DNA of 64,000 nucleotides, taken from assembly GCF_049316285.1 (NCBI RefSeq), contig NZ_JBMOXA010000015.1:45487-109486 (forward strand), in the 5' to 3' direction. Of the stretch, positions 17,588 to 26,816 are shown piece after piece. Position 1 is the first letter of the stretch. The number at the start of each line of letters is the position of its first letter. The translations under genes were made by a program, and so were the position numbers. This stretch comes from Rhodoferax_B sp049316285. Lineage in GTDB: Bacteria > Pseudomonadota > Gammaproteobacteria > Burkholderiales > Burkholderiaceae_C. The notes under the pieces are model-generated. The model did not search any database and was not told the DNA's origin. It saw only the letters and a program-made list of their open reading frames with translations.

Positions 17588-18961
17588 ATGTTGACCGTAT
17601 TGGCGTTTTTAGCGGCCCTGGCCTTGTTGATTGCCGTGCACGAATACGGGCACTACCGCGCGGCGGTGGCCTGTGGCGTGAAGGTGCTGCGGTTTTCAGT
17701 GGGCTTTGGCAAGGTGGTGTGGTCGTGGACACCCAAGGGCTCGCCCACGGAGTTTGCTGTCAGCCTGTTTCCGCTGGGGGGCTACGTCAAGATGCTCGAC
17801 GAGCGTGAAGCGCCCGTGCCCGCCGACGAACGCCACCTGGCATTCAATACCCAGCCTTTGCGTTCGCGCGCCTTTATCGTGGCCGCCGGCCCCCTGGCCA
17901 ACCTGTTGTTGGCCACGCTGCTGTATGCCGCGGTGAACTGGAGCGGTGTGGAGGAAGCGCGCGCGGTGTTGGCCAGCCCGGTTGCGGGTTCGCTGGCCGA
18001 GAAGGCCGGTCTTGTGGGCGGCGAGGTGGTGCTGCGTGCCGCCAATGGTGACGATTCGCTCGACGACGTGCGCTCCTTTGACGACTTGCGCTGGCGCCTG
18101 ACCCGTGGCGCACTCGATGGCGAAAACGTGCGCCTGGAAGTGACACGTCCCGGAGCCTCGGGATCGGCCGCGCCGGCGCGTGAGGTGGTGTTGCCGCTGA
18201 GTGGCCTGCAAAGCCCGGAGCCCGATGCCGCGTTGTTCCGCCGCATCGGCATTCTTTCGCCCTGGACCAAGCCACTGGTGGGCAATCTGGTGGCCGATGG
18301 CGCTGCCGCGCGTGACGGCCTGCAGCCCGGCGACGAAGTGCTGCAGGTCGGGGCAACGCGTATCGTTGATGGCCAGCAACTGCGCGAAACCGTGCGCGCC
18401 TCGGTGTCCGGTGAACAAGCCTTGACGCAAACCTGGAGCGTGCTGCGCGCAGGCGTGCAGAAGCAACTGCAGGTGACGCCAGACGTGCAAAAGCAGGATG
18501 GCCAGGCCTATGGCCGCATCGGCGCCTTTGTCGGGGCACCGCCTGAAATGGTCACCGTGGACTACGGCCTGTTCGAAGGCCTGTGGAATGGTGCTGTGCG
18601 CACCTGGGATATTTCGCTGCTCACCTTGCGCATGATGGGCAAGATGCTGATCGGCGAAGCCTCACTGAAAAATCTGAGCGGCCCTCTGACAATTGCCGAC
18701 TACGCCGGCAAATCGGCGCAAATGGGCCTGTCACAATATCTGACTTTTCTGGCTCTCATCAGCGTCAGTCTCGGTGTGCTCAATCTGCTGCCGTTGCCTG
18801 TCCTCGATGGGGGGCACCTGATGTATTATCTTTGGGAGGCGGTGACAGGCAAGGGCGTGTCCGACGCATGGATGGAGCGGCTGCAGCGCGGTGGCGTTGC
18901 GGTTCTCCTGGTGATGATGTCCATCGCGTTTTTTAACGACGTCACCCGTATTTTTGGTTAA
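17588..18961 (+). CDS. rseP: Site-2 protease RseP
   Basis: RseP is an intramembrane zinc protease that releases the sigma-E response by cutting the anti-sigma factor RseA. The zinc motif HEYGH is at residues 18-22 in the first membrane segment. One to two PDZ domains follow in the periplasmic region (about 115-310; the AAARDGLQPGDEVLQVG block is typical). The C-terminal LDG motif PLPVLDGGHL carries the third zinc ligand. With the ATG at 17588 the protein has 457 residues, close to E. coli (450). A GGGGG run precedes the start. BamA, an envelope stress client, follows. Confidence 0.96.
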   Translation: MLTVLAFLAALALLIAVHEYGHYRAAVACGVKVLRFSVGFGKVVWSWTPKGSPTEFAVSLFPLGGYVKMLDEREAPVPADERHLAFNTQPLRSRAFIVAAGPLANLLLATLLYAAVNWSGVEEARAVLASPVAGSLAEKAGLVGGEVVLRAANGDDSLDDVRSFDDLRWRLTRGALDGENVRLEVTRPGASGSAAPAREVVLPLSGLQSPEPDAALFRRIGILSPWTKPLVGNLVADGAAARDGLQPGDEVLQVGATRIVDGQQLRETVRASVSGEQALTQTWSVLRAGVQKQLQVTPDVQKQDGQAYGRIGAFVGAPPEMVTVDYGLFEGLWNGAVRTWDISLLTLRMMGKMLIGEASLKNLSGPLTIADYAGKSAQMGLSQYLTFLALISVSLGVLNLLPLPVLDGGHLMYYLWEAVTGKGVSDAWMERLQRGGVAVLLVMMSIAFFNDVTRIFG

Positions 18962-18978
18962 CAGTACGCCATGTACTG
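18962..18978 (+). other. Small hairpin before bamA
   Basis: The inverted repeat CAGTAC/GTACTG around GCCAT sits in the 44-bp gap between rseP and bamA. It is too short and lacks a T tract to be a terminator. Confidence 0.3.
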
Positions 18979-19005
18979 CTACGCGAGTTTGGCAAACCAC
19001 TATTC

Positions 19006-21303
19006 ATGAACAATCATTCAAAAAGTTATCGCCTGCGGGCGTTGAGCGCGACCCTAGCCCTGGTGTTCGCCTCCGACGTGGCCTGGGCAGTGGACCCTTT
19101 TGCCGTGCGCGACATCCGCATTGAAGGCCTGCAACGGGTAGAGCCCGGTACGGTTTTCGCCTCTCTGCCCTTTCGTGTGGGCGATACCTACAACGACGAA
19201 CAAGGCTCCGCTGCCATCCGTGCGTTGTTTGCATTGGGCCTGTTCAAGGATGTGCGCTTGGAGACCAATGGCGATGTGCTGGTGGTGATTGTCGAAGAGC
19301 GCCCCACGGTCGCCGATGTTGAATTTGCCGGCTCCAAGGAGTTTGACAAAGATGTGCTGAAAAAAGCCATGCGCGACGTGGGCCTCACCGAAGGCCGCCC
19401 GTTCGACAAGGCGCTGGCCGACCGCGCTGAGCAGGAGCTCAAGCGCCAATACATCAACAAGAGCCTGTACGGCGCGCAGGTGGTGACCACGGTCACGCCA
19501 ATCGAGCGCAACCGTGTCAACGTGACCTTCTCCATCACCGAAGGTGAGCCAGCCAAGATCAGCGAGATCCGTATCGTCGGCAACAAGGCTTTCAGCACCT
19601 CGACCTTGCTCGGCTTGTTCGAGCTCGACACCGGCGGCTGGCTGAGCTGGTACACCAAGTCCGATCGTTACTCGCGTGCCAAGCTCAACGCCGACATCGA
19701 AACCCTGCGTTCGTATTATTTGTCGCGCGGTTACCTGGAGTTCAAGGTTGACTCCACCCAGGTTGCCATCTCGCCGGACAAGGAAGACATCGCCGTCACC
19801 TTGAACATCACCGAGGGTGAACGTTTTGTGGTGTCGGGCATCAAGGTTGAAGGCAACTACCTCGGCAAAGAGGAAGAGTTCAAGTCCTTGATCACCATCA
19901 AGCCCGGCCAACCTTACAACGCCGACCTGGTCACGGGCACGGTCAAGGCATTCAAAGACTATTTCGGCAGTTTTGGTTTTGCCTTTGCCACGGTGGAGGC
20001 GCAAACCGAAATCGACCGCACCAACAACCAGGTCGCGCTGGTGCTGCAAGCCAATCCTTCGCGCAGAGCTTATGTGCGCCGCGTCAACATCGCCGGCAAC
20101 TCGCGCACGCGTGACGAGGTGATTCGCCGCGAGTTCCGTCAATACGAGGCCTCCTGGTATGACGGCGACAAGATCAAGTTGTCGCGCGACCGTGTCGACC
20201 GTTTGGGCTACTTCAAAGAAGTCGGCATCGAAACCCAGGACGTGCCAGGTTCACCGGACCAGGTGGACGTGCAGCTCAATGTGGAAGAAAAGCCCACCGG
20301 TAGCGTGCAGTTGGGTGCCGGTTTCTCCAGTGCTGAAAAACTTTCGTTGTCGTTCAGCTTGAAACAGGAAAACGCCTTCGGCTCGGGTAACTACCTGGGC
20401 TTTGAAGTCAACACCAGCAAATACAACCGCACCGTCGTTTTCAGTTCCATCGATCCGTATTTCACCAACGACGGTATCTCGCGTGCGTTCGATATCTACT
20501 ACCGTTCGCAGCGCCCGTATAACGACCAGGGCGGTGACTACCAACTGGTGACCCAGGGTATGAGCTTGCGCTTTGGTGTGCCGTTCAGCGAGAGCGATAC
20601 GGTTTATTTCGGTACCGCACTGGACCGCACCACCATCAAGCCCGGCACCAATATCCCCGCCGCCTACCTGGCCTATGCGCAGCAATTTGGTTACACCAGC
20701 ACCAATTTGCCATTCACCGTAGGCTGGTCGCGTGATGACCGTGACAGCACCTTGGCGCCTACATCGGGACGCTTCCAGCGGTTTAACAGCGAACTGGGGC
20801 TGATAGGTGATGCCAACTATGTCAAGGCGAACTACCAGTACCAACAATTCATTCCGCTGGCCAAGCTCTACACATTTGCCTTCAACGGCGAATTTGGCTA
20901 CGGCACCGGACTTGGCGGGGATCCCTATCCGGTGTTCAAGAACTTCTATGGTGGTGGTCTGGGTTCTGTGCGTGGTTTCGACCAGGGTACGCTGGGCCCA
21001 CGTGACGTGACCGGCTCCTCTATCGGTGGCTCCAAGAAGTTCAACATCAATGCTGAAATGCTGGTGCCTTTCCCAGGTGCCGGTAACGACCGCACACTGC
21101 GCTTGTACGGCTTTGCCGACGTTGGCAATGTGTATGGCGAGAATGACAAATTCGACCTGTCCGTGGCCCGCGCCTCGGTGGGTATTGGCCTGAGTTGGAT
21201 TTCCCCGGTGGGACCTTTGCGCTTGGCTTACGCCGAGCCCGTGAGGAAATTTCCTGGGGATAGAATCCAGAAACTGCAATTCCAAATAGGTACATCGTTC
21301 TAA
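19006..21303 (+). CDS. bamA: Outer membrane protein assembly factor BamA
   Basis: BamA is the central Omp85-family insertase of the BAM complex in the outer membrane. A signal peptide (about 1-28, ending AVA/WAVDPF) is followed by five POTRA domains (about 30-425; FAVRDIRIEGLQRV opens POTRA1) and a 16-strand barrel. VRGF in SVRGFDQGTLGP is the conserved loop-6 motif. The last residue is Phe (IGTSF), the usual C-terminal signature. The 765 residues are normal. It is followed by skp, lpxD, fabZ, lpxA and lpxB, the standard order. Confidence 0.98.
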   Translation: MNNHSKSYRLRALSATLALVFASDVAWAVDPFAVRDIRIEGLQRVEPGTVFASLPFRVGDTYNDEQGSAAIRALFALGLFKDVRLETNGDVLVVIVEERPTVADVEFAGSKEFDKDVLKKAMRDVGLTEGRPFDKALADRAEQELKRQYINKSLYGAQVVTTVTPIERNRVNVTFSITEGEPAKISEIRIVGNKAFSTSTLLGLFELDTGGWLSWYTKSDRYSRAKLNADIETLRSYYLSRGYLEFKVDSTQVAISPDKEDIAVTLNITEGERFVVSGIKVEGNYLGKEEEFKSLITIKPGQPYNADLVTGTVKAFKDYFGSFGFAFATVEAQTEIDRTNNQVALVLQANPSRRAYVRRVNIAGNSRTRDEVIRREFRQYEASWYDGDKIKLSRDRVDRLGYFKEVGIETQDVPGSPDQVDVQLNVEEKPTGSVQLGAGFSSAEKLSLSFSLKQENAFGSGNYLGFEVNTSKYNRTVVFSSIDPYFTNDGISRAFDIYYRSQRPYNDQGGDYQLVTQGMSLRFGVPFSESDTVYFGTALDRTTIKPGTNIPAAYLAYAQQFGYTSTNLPFTVGWSRDDRDSTLAPTSGRFQRFNSELGLIGDANYVKANYQYQQFIPLAKLYTFAFNGEFGYGTGLGGDPYPVFKNFYGGGLGSVRGFDQGTLGPRDVTGSSIGGSKKFNINAEMLVPFPGAGNDRTLRLYGFADVGNVYGENDKFDLSVARASVGIGLSWISPVGPLRLAYAEPVRKFPGDRIQKLQFQIGTSF

Positions 21304-21830
21304 TGAAGAAATTTCTACGTCAATGCTGGCTGGCTGCAATCGTCGGCGTGATGGGGTTGTCGGCTCACGTCCATGCCCAGGCTGAAGATTTCCGTATCGG
21401 CTTCGTCAATACCGACCGCATCTTCCGCGAGTCCAGTGCCGCCAAGGCTGCGCAATCCAAGCTGGAGCAAGAGTTCTCCAAGCGCGACAAAGAACTGAGC
21501 GACACCGGTGCCGCGCTGAAAAGCGCTTCGGAGAAGTTCGAACGTGAAGCGCCTACCTTGGCCGAAAGCCAACGTGTATCGCGCCAGAAACAACTGGTCG
21601 AACAAGACCGTGACTTCCAGCGCAAGCGCCGTGAATTCCAGGAAGACCTGAACTCGCGCAAAAACGAAGAACTGCAGCAAGTGCTGGAAAAGGCCAACCG
21701 CGTGATCCGCCAGGTGGCCGAAGCTGAAAAATACGACGCCGTGTTGCAAGAAGCCGTCTACATCAACCCTAAGCACGACATCACCGACAAGGTGCTGAAA
21801 GCGCTGAACGGTGCCAACGGCGTCAAGTAA
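21303..21830 (+). CDS. skp: Periplasmic chaperone Skp/OmpH
   Basis: Skp is a trimeric jellyfish-shaped chaperone that escorts unfolded outer-membrane proteins to BamA. It has a signal peptide (MKKFLRQCWLAAIVGVMGLS, cleavage after HAQA), the family start FRIGFVNTDRIFRESSAAK and a long alpha-helical, charged middle region (about 60-135). The 175 residues are near the usual 160-180. The start overlaps the bamA stop by one base (TAATG), which implies translational coupling. Confidence 0.95.
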   Translation: MKKFLRQCWLAAIVGVMGLSAHVHAQAEDFRIGFVNTDRIFRESSAAKAAQSKLEQEFSKRDKELSDTGAALKSASEKFEREAPTLAESQRVSRQKQLVEQDRDFQRKRREFQEDLNSRKNEELQQVLEKANRVIRQVAEAEKYDAVLQEAVYINPKHDITDKVLKALNGANGVK

Positions 21831-21859
21831 CCACGCGCTTTAACGCTGTCGAAATGGAA

Positions 21860-21891
21860 CAGCGAGATGCTCAGCAGTGGCCATCTCGCTG
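21860..21891 (+). other. Stem-loop between skp and lpxD
   Basis: CAGCGAGATG/CATCTCGCTG form a perfect 10-bp stem with a 12-nt loop and no T run. It may be a processing or stability element rather than a terminator. Confidence 0.5.
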
Positions 21892-21961
21892 AATACCCGG
21901 CACTCAGGTGCTGCGCCGCCGAGTCGCGGCCTTTTCCAACAGGCTCTGGGGCCTTCACAGA

Positions 21962-22951
21962 ATGGCATTGCAACTCAAAAGCATAATCGACGCATTGGGC
22001 GGGGAGCTCCACGGAGACCCCGACCTGAGTATCCAGGCACTGGCGCCACTTGGTGATGCTGGCCCCGGAGAGTTGACCTTCCTCAGCAACCCCAAGTACC
22101 GGCAACAACTGGCCGCCTCTCGGGCGGCCTGTGTCATTGTGGGCAGCGTGATGGAAGAGGCGGCACGCGAGCGCGGCGCCTGCATCGTCACACCCGATCC
22201 CTATTTGTACTTCGCACGTTTGACGCAGCTTTGGGCGCGGCACAACGGCCTGGCCCCGGTGCCTGGCATCCACCCCAGTGCGGTGGTTGATGCACAAGCC
22301 TTTGTCGACCCTACGGCAACCATAGGCCCGTTGTGTGTGGTGGAGCGTGGTGCGCGCATTGGCGCGTATACCGTGCTGAAGTCGCGCGTGACGGTGGGCG
22401 AGCGGTGTGTCATTGGCGCGCGCGGCATCTTGCATCCGGGCGTGGTGATAGGGGCTGACGGCTTTGGCTTTGCACCTTATCAAAAGACCTGGGAAAAGAT
22501 CGAGCAGCTTGGCGCCGTCACCATTGGTGACGACGTGGAGATTGGTGCCAACACCTGTATAGACCGTGGCGCCTTGCGTGACACCGTCATCGAAGATGGC
22601 GTCAAGCTCGACAACCTGATCCAAATTGGCCACAACGTGCACATCGGTAAACACACGGCGGTTGCCGGTTGCGCCGGGGTGGCCGGCAGCACCCATATCG
22701 GCGCGTATTGCACGCTCGCCGGTGCCTCGCGCGTGGCGGGTCATTTGACCTTGGTGGATGGTGTGCATGTCACCGCTTCCACCATGATCACGCGCTCATT
22801 GCTAAAACCCGGGGTCTACAGCGGATCCTTTCCATTCGACGAAAATGCGAAATGGGAGAAAAACGCGGCGACGCTCAAACATTTGCACAGCCTGCGTGAG
22901 CGCATTCGGGCGCTCGAAAAACGAAACGAACAAGGCGATTCAGAACCATGA
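21962..22951 (+). CDS. lpxD: UDP-3-O-(3-hydroxyacyl)glucosamine N-acyltransferase
   Basis: LpxD is the third lipid A step: it adds the second 3-hydroxyacyl chain from acyl-ACP. The N-terminal uridine-binding domain shows GPGELTFLSNPKYRQQL. A left-handed beta-helix of hexapeptide repeats fills the middle, and the catalytic His is in LIQIGHNVHIG. A C-terminal helical arm ends the protein. The start is taken at the ATG 21962 (MALQLKSIIDALGGELHGD), the normal family start, rather than the GTG at 21908. Length is 329 residues. Confidence 0.97.
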   Translation: MALQLKSIIDALGGELHGDPDLSIQALAPLGDAGPGELTFLSNPKYRQQLAASRAACVIVGSVMEEAARERGACIVTPDPYLYFARLTQLWARHNGLAPVPGIHPSAVVDAQAFVDPTATIGPLCVVERGARIGAYTVLKSRVTVGERCVIGARGILHPGVVIGADGFGFAPYQKTWEKIEQLGAVTIGDDVEIGANTCIDRGALRDTVIEDGVKLDNLIQIGHNVHIGKHTAVAGCAGVAGSTHIGAYCTLAGASRVAGHLTLVDGVHVTASTMITRSLLKPGVYSGSFPFDENAKWEKNAATLKHLHSLRERIRALEKRNEQGDSEP

Positions 22952-23391
22952 TGGACATCCACACCATTCTCAAACAACTGCCACACCGCTACCCGTTCCT
23001 GCTGGTAGACCGTGTGCTCGATCTGGAAAAAGGCAAGACCATCCGTGTGCTGAAGAACGTCACGATGAACGAACCCTTCTTCCAGGGCCATTTTCCGCAG
23101 CGCCCGGTGATGCCCGGCGTGTTGATGCTCGAAGCCATGGCGCAGGCTGCCGCCTTGCTGGCCTTCCACGCGCTCGACGCCTCGCCTTGCGGCAACACCA
23201 TTTACTATTTTGCAGGTGTCGACGGTGTGCGTTTCAAGCGTCCGGTCGAGCCAGGTGACCAGCTCATCCTCGAAGCCGAACTGCTGCGTATGAAAGCCGG
23301 CATCTTCCGCTTCAAAACGCGCGCCATGGTGGGCGATGAAGTAGCGGTGGATGTGGACCAGTTGACCTGCGCCATGCGCACCGTTGCCTAA
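22948..23391 (+). CDS. fabZ: 3-hydroxyacyl-ACP dehydratase FabZ
   Basis: FabZ dehydrates 3-hydroxyacyl-ACP in fatty acid elongation and competes with LpxA/LpxD for the same substrate, which explains the clustering. It has the hot-dog fold with catalytic His48 in FFQGHFP and Glu62 in MLEAMAQ. The 147 residues match the family. The start overlaps the lpxD stop (ATGA), so translation is coupled. Confidence 0.98.
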   Translation: MMDIHTILKQLPHRYPFLLVDRVLDLEKGKTIRVLKNVTMNEPFFQGHFPQRPVMPGVLMLEAMAQAAALLAFHALDASPCGNTIYYFAGVDGVRFKRPVEPGDQLILEAELLRMKAGIFRFKTRAMVGDEVAVDVDQLTCAMRTVA

Positions 23392-23401
23392 GGCGTCCAG
23401 C

Positions 23402-24190
23402 GTGAGCCTCATCCACGCGACGGCCATCGTCGATCCCCAGGCCCAGATCGACAGTTCGGTGCAAATCGGCCCGTACACCGTGGTCGGCCCGCATGTGCGC
23501 ATCGCTGCCGGCACCACCGTCGGCGCGCATTGTGTGCTCGACGGGCACACCACTATCGGCCGCGACAACCACATCTTTCAGTTCAACTCGATTGGCGCGG
23601 TGCCGCAGGACAAGAAATACGCCGGTGAACCCACCGAGCTGATCATCGGCGACCGCAACACCATACGCGAGTTCTGCACCTTCAACCTGGGCGTGCCCCA
23701 GGCCGGTGGTGTGACGCGTGTCGGCGACGACAACTGGATCATGGCCTATACCCACATTGCGCACGACTGCATTGTGGGCAATCACGTCACCATGGCCAAC
23801 AACACCACCTTGGCCGGCCATGTGTTAATCGATGATTGGGTCACCGTGGGCGGCCTTACCGGCATTCACCAGTTTGTGAAGATTGGTGCACATGCCATGG
23901 TGGGTTTTGCGAGTGCGGTGTCGCAAGACGTGCCACCGTTCATGCTGGTCGATGGCAACCCGCTGGCCGTGCGCGGCACCAACCTCGTGGGCTTGCGCCG
24001 GCGCGGTTTTTCGAATGCGCGTTTGGCTGCCATCAAGCAGATGCACAAGCTGCTGTACCGCGAAGGCAAGACGCTGGCGCAAGCCAGCCAAGAAATTGCG
24101 GCGCTGCCCGGCAGCATGCCGGAAGCAGATGAAGACGTGGCCGCCATGACCGCCTTTCTGGCCAGTGCCGAGCGCGGCATCGCCCGCTGA
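23402..24190 (+). CDS. lpxA: UDP-N-acetylglucosamine O-acyltransferase
   Basis: LpxA performs the first step of lipid A synthesis. The protein is mostly left-handed beta-helix, with hexapeptide repeats from residue 2 (HATAIVDPQAQID) to about 185 and a helical C-terminus. The catalytic His lies in YTHIAHDCIVGNH. Starting at GTG 23402 gives 262 residues, exactly the E. coli length. The in-frame TTG at 23384 would overlap fabZ and add a non-family extension. The gene runs into lpxB with a one-base overlap. Confidence 0.96.
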   Translation: MSLIHATAIVDPQAQIDSSVQIGPYTVVGPHVRIAAGTTVGAHCVLDGHTTIGRDNHIFQFNSIGAVPQDKKYAGEPTELIIGDRNTIREFCTFNLGVPQAGGVTRVGDDNWIMAYTHIAHDCIVGNHVTMANNTTLAGHVLIDDWVTVGGLTGIHQFVKIGAHAMVGFASAVSQDVPPFMLVDGNPLAVRGTNLVGLRRRGFSNARLAAIKQMHKLLYREGKTLAQASQEIAALPGSMPEADEDVAAMTAFLASAERGIAR

Positions 24191-25392
24191 TGAACCAGCC
24201 AGTTCAGGTTAGGACGCCCCACGTCGAGGGCTCAGGTGGAACGGCGCCTCACGTCGCCATGGTGGCGGGGGAAGCGTCCGGTGATCTGCTGGCGAGCCTG
24301 GTGATCGATGGCCTGCGCGCACGCTGGCCCGATCTGAAAACCAGCGGCATCGGTGGGCCGCAAATGATCCAACGCGGGTTTGACGCGCACTGGCCAAGCG
24401 AGAAGCTTGCGGTGCACGGCTACAGCATAGAAGTGTTTAAACGTGTGGCTGAGTTGCTGCGCATCCGCAAGCAATTGCGCCAGCGTTTACTGCGCGAGCG
24501 TCCGGACGTGTTCATGGGTGTTGATGCCCCGGATTTCAACCTCGGGCTGGAGGCGGGGCTGAAGGCCCAAGGTGTGCGCACGGTGCATTTTGTCTGCCCG
24601 TCGATCTGGGCCTGGCGCCCAGAGCGCGTCAACAAGATACGCCAAAGCGCCGACCATGTGTTGTGCATCTTCCCGTTCGAGCCCGAGCTGCTGGCGAAGA
24701 ACGGCATCGCCGCAACCTACGTCGGCCATCCGCTGGCCAGTGTGATCCCGCTGCAGCCCGACCAACACGCGGCGCGCGAAAAGCTGGGCTTGCCGCTGGA
24801 AGGGGCCGTGGTGGCCTTGCTGCCTGGCAGCCGTGGTTCTGAAGTGCGTTATCTGGCCCCCAGGTTTTTTGAGGCTGCAGCGCTGATGCTGAAAGCGCAG
24901 CCAGCTATTCAATTTGTAGTGCCAGCAGTGCCTGCACAACACGCCGCGATTGAAGCCCATGTGGCCGCCGCCGGCATGGCGGGCCGCATTCTGGTCGTGC
25001 CCGGCCAATCGCACACCGTGCTGGCGGCGTGTGATGTGACGCTGATCGCCAGCGGCACCGCCACGCTGGAGGCGGCGTTGTTCAAGCGGCCCATGGTCAT
25101 CGCCTACAACATGCACTGGTTGTCGGCCTGGTTGATGCGGCGCAAGCAACTCCAGCCCTGGGTTGGCCTGCCGAACATCTTGTGCCGCGAGTTTGTCGTG
25201 CCCGAGTTGCTGCAGGACGCCGCCACACCGCAAGCCCTGGCCGACGCTGTTTTGCAATGGCTGGACGATCGCGCCCGTGGGTCTGCGAGAATCGTGGCCC
25301 TCGACGAAAAATTCCGCGCGTTGCATCTTGAACTGCGACGCGACACAGCGCAGCTTGCCACCGATGCCATCCAGAAAGTCCTCCATTCCTGA
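24190..25392 (+). CDS. lpxB: Lipid-A-disaccharide synthase
   Basis: LpxB joins UDP-diacylglucosamine and lipid X into the lipid A disaccharide. It is a GT19 glycosyltransferase with GEASGDLLASLVI near the N-terminus, VFMGVDAPDFNLGLE, SIWAWRPER, and the donor-binding half with LLPGSRGSEV and IASGTATLEAAL. The 400 residues are typical, with about 18 extra residues before the conserved core. The stretch encoded at 24903-24923 (AIQFVVPA) uses AT-rich codons and carries a dispersed-repeat core, although the amino acids fit the family. Confidence 0.97.
   Translation: MNQPVQVRTPHVEGSGGTAPHVAMVAGEASGDLLASLVIDGLRARWPDLKTSGIGGPQMIQRGFDAHWPSEKLAVHGYSIEVFKRVAELLRIRKQLRQRLLRERPDVFMGVDAPDFNLGLEAGLKAQGVRTVHFVCPSIWAWRPERVNKIRQSADHVLCIFPFEPELLAKNGIAATYVGHPLASVIPLQPDQHAAREKLGLPLEGAVVALLPGSRGSEVRYLAPRFFEAAALMLKAQPAIQFVVPAVPAQHAAIEAHVAAAGMAGRILVVPGQSHTVLAACDVTLIASGTATLEAALFKRPMVIAYNMHWLSAWLMRRKQLQPWVGLPNILCREFVVPELLQDAATPQALADAVLQWLDDRARGSARIVALDEKFRALHLELRRDTAQLATDAIQKVLHS
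24903..24923 (+). repeat. Dispersed-repeat core inside lpxB
   Basis: GCTATTCAATTTGTAGTGCC matches the core seen at 9881 (GCTATCAAAATTGTAGAAGC) in 14 of 20 positions by eye. The reading frame stays open. Confidence 0.4.
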
Positions 25393-25978
25393 ACAAAGTG
25401 TGTTCGCCTGGTCTGCCCAAGGGCTGATGGCAGGGGTGGACGAGGCCGGGCGCGGCCCGCTGGCCGGGCCCGTGGTGGCGGCGGCCGTGATCCTGAACGA
25501 CCTGGACCCGATTGCCGGTCTGGCCGACTCCAAGAAGCTCACTGCCGCCCGGCGCGAAGCCCTGTTTGACGAAATCCGCGCCAAGGCCTTGTGTTGCTCG
25601 GTGGCCGAGGCCAGTGTGGAAGAGATAGACCAACTCAACATCCTGCAGGCCACCATGCTGGCCATGCGCCGTGCGGTCGAAGGCCTGCGCCTCACACCTG
25701 CGCGTGTGCTGGTCGACGGCAACCGCCTGCCCACCTTGCGTGTGCTGGCCGAAGCGATTGTCAAGGGCGACGCGTTGGTTCCCGCCATTTCGGCCGCATC
25801 GATTTTGGCCAAGGTGACGCGCGACCGCTGGTGTGCCGAGGTCGACGCGCATTACCCGCAATACGGCTTTGCCGTGCACAAAGGTTATGGCACGGCGGCG
25901 CATCTGGATGCCCTGCGTGCCCACGGTGCCAGCCCGCTGCACCGTCGCACATTCAGCCCGGTGCGGCAGGTGCTGTGA
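25364..25978 (+). CDS. rnhB: Ribonuclease HII
   Basis: RNase HII removes ribonucleotides from RNA-DNA hybrids. The signature AGVDEAGRGPLAGPVVAAAV holds the DE pair of the active site, and further acidic residues follow in AEASVEEIDQLNIL and RVLVDGN. With the ATG at 25364 the protein has 204 residues and overlaps lpxB by 29 bp. A GTG at 25400 (192 residues) would avoid the overlap and still keep the whole catalytic core. Neither has a strong Shine-Dalgarno. The lpxB-rnhB order is widely conserved. Confidence 0.95.
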   Translation: MPSRKSSIPEQSVFAWSAQGLMAGVDEAGRGPLAGPVVAAAVILNDLDPIAGLADSKKLTAARREALFDEIRAKALCCSVAEASVEEIDQLNILQATMLAMRRAVEGLRLTPARVLVDGNRLPTLRVLAEAIVKGDALVPAISAASILAKVTRDRWCAEVDAHYPQYGFAVHKGYGTAAHLDALRAHGASPLHRRTFSPVRQVL

Positions 25979-26763
25979 TGACCAGCTCCAACATCGTGCA
26001 CGTCACCGCGCGTGACAACCCCTTGCTCAAAGACCTGCGCCGGCTGGCGCAAGACAGCGCCGCTTACCGCAAACAAGGCCGTGTATGGCTTGAAGGCGAC
26101 CACCTGTGCCGTGCCGCATTGCAGCGCGGGCAACAACCATCAATCGCCGTTTTTTGTGAGTCTTTTTGGCCTGTGGCGCAGGCTGAATATGCGCAGGCAG
26201 CTCCTAAATTCGTAGTAATTCCGGATGCCTTGTTTGCTGAACTCAGCGGCCTGGAATCACCTGCGCGCATGGGTTTTCTGCTCGACCTGCCCGAGGCGGT
26301 TGCGCCATTGAATGGCCAGGCCGCCGTGGTACTGGACCGCGTGCAAGACGCCGGCAACGTGGGTTCCATCTTGCGCAGCGCCTCGGCCTTTGGCTACAAA
26401 CAAGTGATTGCCCTCAAGGGCACGGCCGCGCTGTGGAGCCCCAAGGTTTTGCGTGCCGGCATGGGAGCACACTTCGGTTTGCGCCTGGTGGAAGGCGCAG
26501 ACTTGGCCATGGTGCAAGCTACAGGCCTACCGCTGCTGGTTACCAGCTCACACGGCGGCAGCTATCTGCACCAGGCCGATTTACCCTGGCCCTGCGCCTG
26601 GGTGATGGGCCACGAAGGGCAGGGTGTGGCGCCCGAGCTGGAGGCACTGGCCGCACAACGCATACGCATCGCCCAGCCGGGCGGTGAAGAGTCGCTCAAC
26701 GTGGGGGCTGCGGCAGCCATTTGTCTGCATGCCAGCGCCACAGCGGTGCGCGCGGCCAATTGA
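25978..26763 (+). CDS. SpoU/TrmH-family RNA 2'-O-methyltransferase
   Basis: This is a SPOUT methyltransferase, probably acting on 23S rRNA (RlmB/TsnR-like). An N-terminal substrate-binding domain (LLKDLRRLAQDS, VWLEGDHLCRAAL) precedes the knotted catalytic domain with motif 1 VVLDRVQDAGNVGSILRSA, motif 2 WVMGHEGQGV and motif 3 IAQPGGEESLNVGAAAAI. The exact target nucleotide cannot be assigned. The start overlaps the rnhB stop (TGATG). Residues about 62-82 (SFWPVAQAEYAQAAPKFVVI) are encoded by a repeat-like, AT-rich stretch, so the linker between the domains appears to carry an in-frame repeat. Confidence 0.92.
   Translation: MTSSNIVHVTARDNPLLKDLRRLAQDSAAYRKQGRVWLEGDHLCRAALQRGQQPSIAVFCESFWPVAQAEYAQAAPKFVVIPDALFAELSGLESPARMGFLLDLPEAVAPLNGQAAVVLDRVQDAGNVGSILRSASAFGYKQVIALKGTAALWSPKVLRAGMGAHFGLRLVEGADLAMVQATGLPLLVTSSHGGSYLHQADLPWPCAWVMGHEGQGVAPELEALAAQRIRIAQPGGEESLNVGAAAAICLHASATAVRAAN
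26163..26216 (+). repeat. Dispersed repeat inserted in-frame in the rRNA methyltransferase gene
   Basis: It runs from TTTTTGGCC through two GCGCAGGC copies to GCTCCTAAATTCGTAG. The order (TTTGGCC, GCGC motif, GCTnnnAAATTnGTAG) is that of the intergenic copy at 5141-5188 and of the family as I remember it. Confidence 0.5.
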
Positions 26764-26770
26764 GTTTTGC

Positions 26771-26798
26771 GCCCGTCCACGCTGGAACGCGTGCGGGC
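26771..26798. terminator. Hairpin between convergent genes
   Basis: GCCCG + CACGC pair with GCGTG + CGGGC, with a 2-nt bulge. There is no T tract on either side, so it is at best a weak bidirectional terminator. Confidence 0.4.
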
Positions 26799-26816
26799 CC
26801 TGATGACTTCGTCTCT

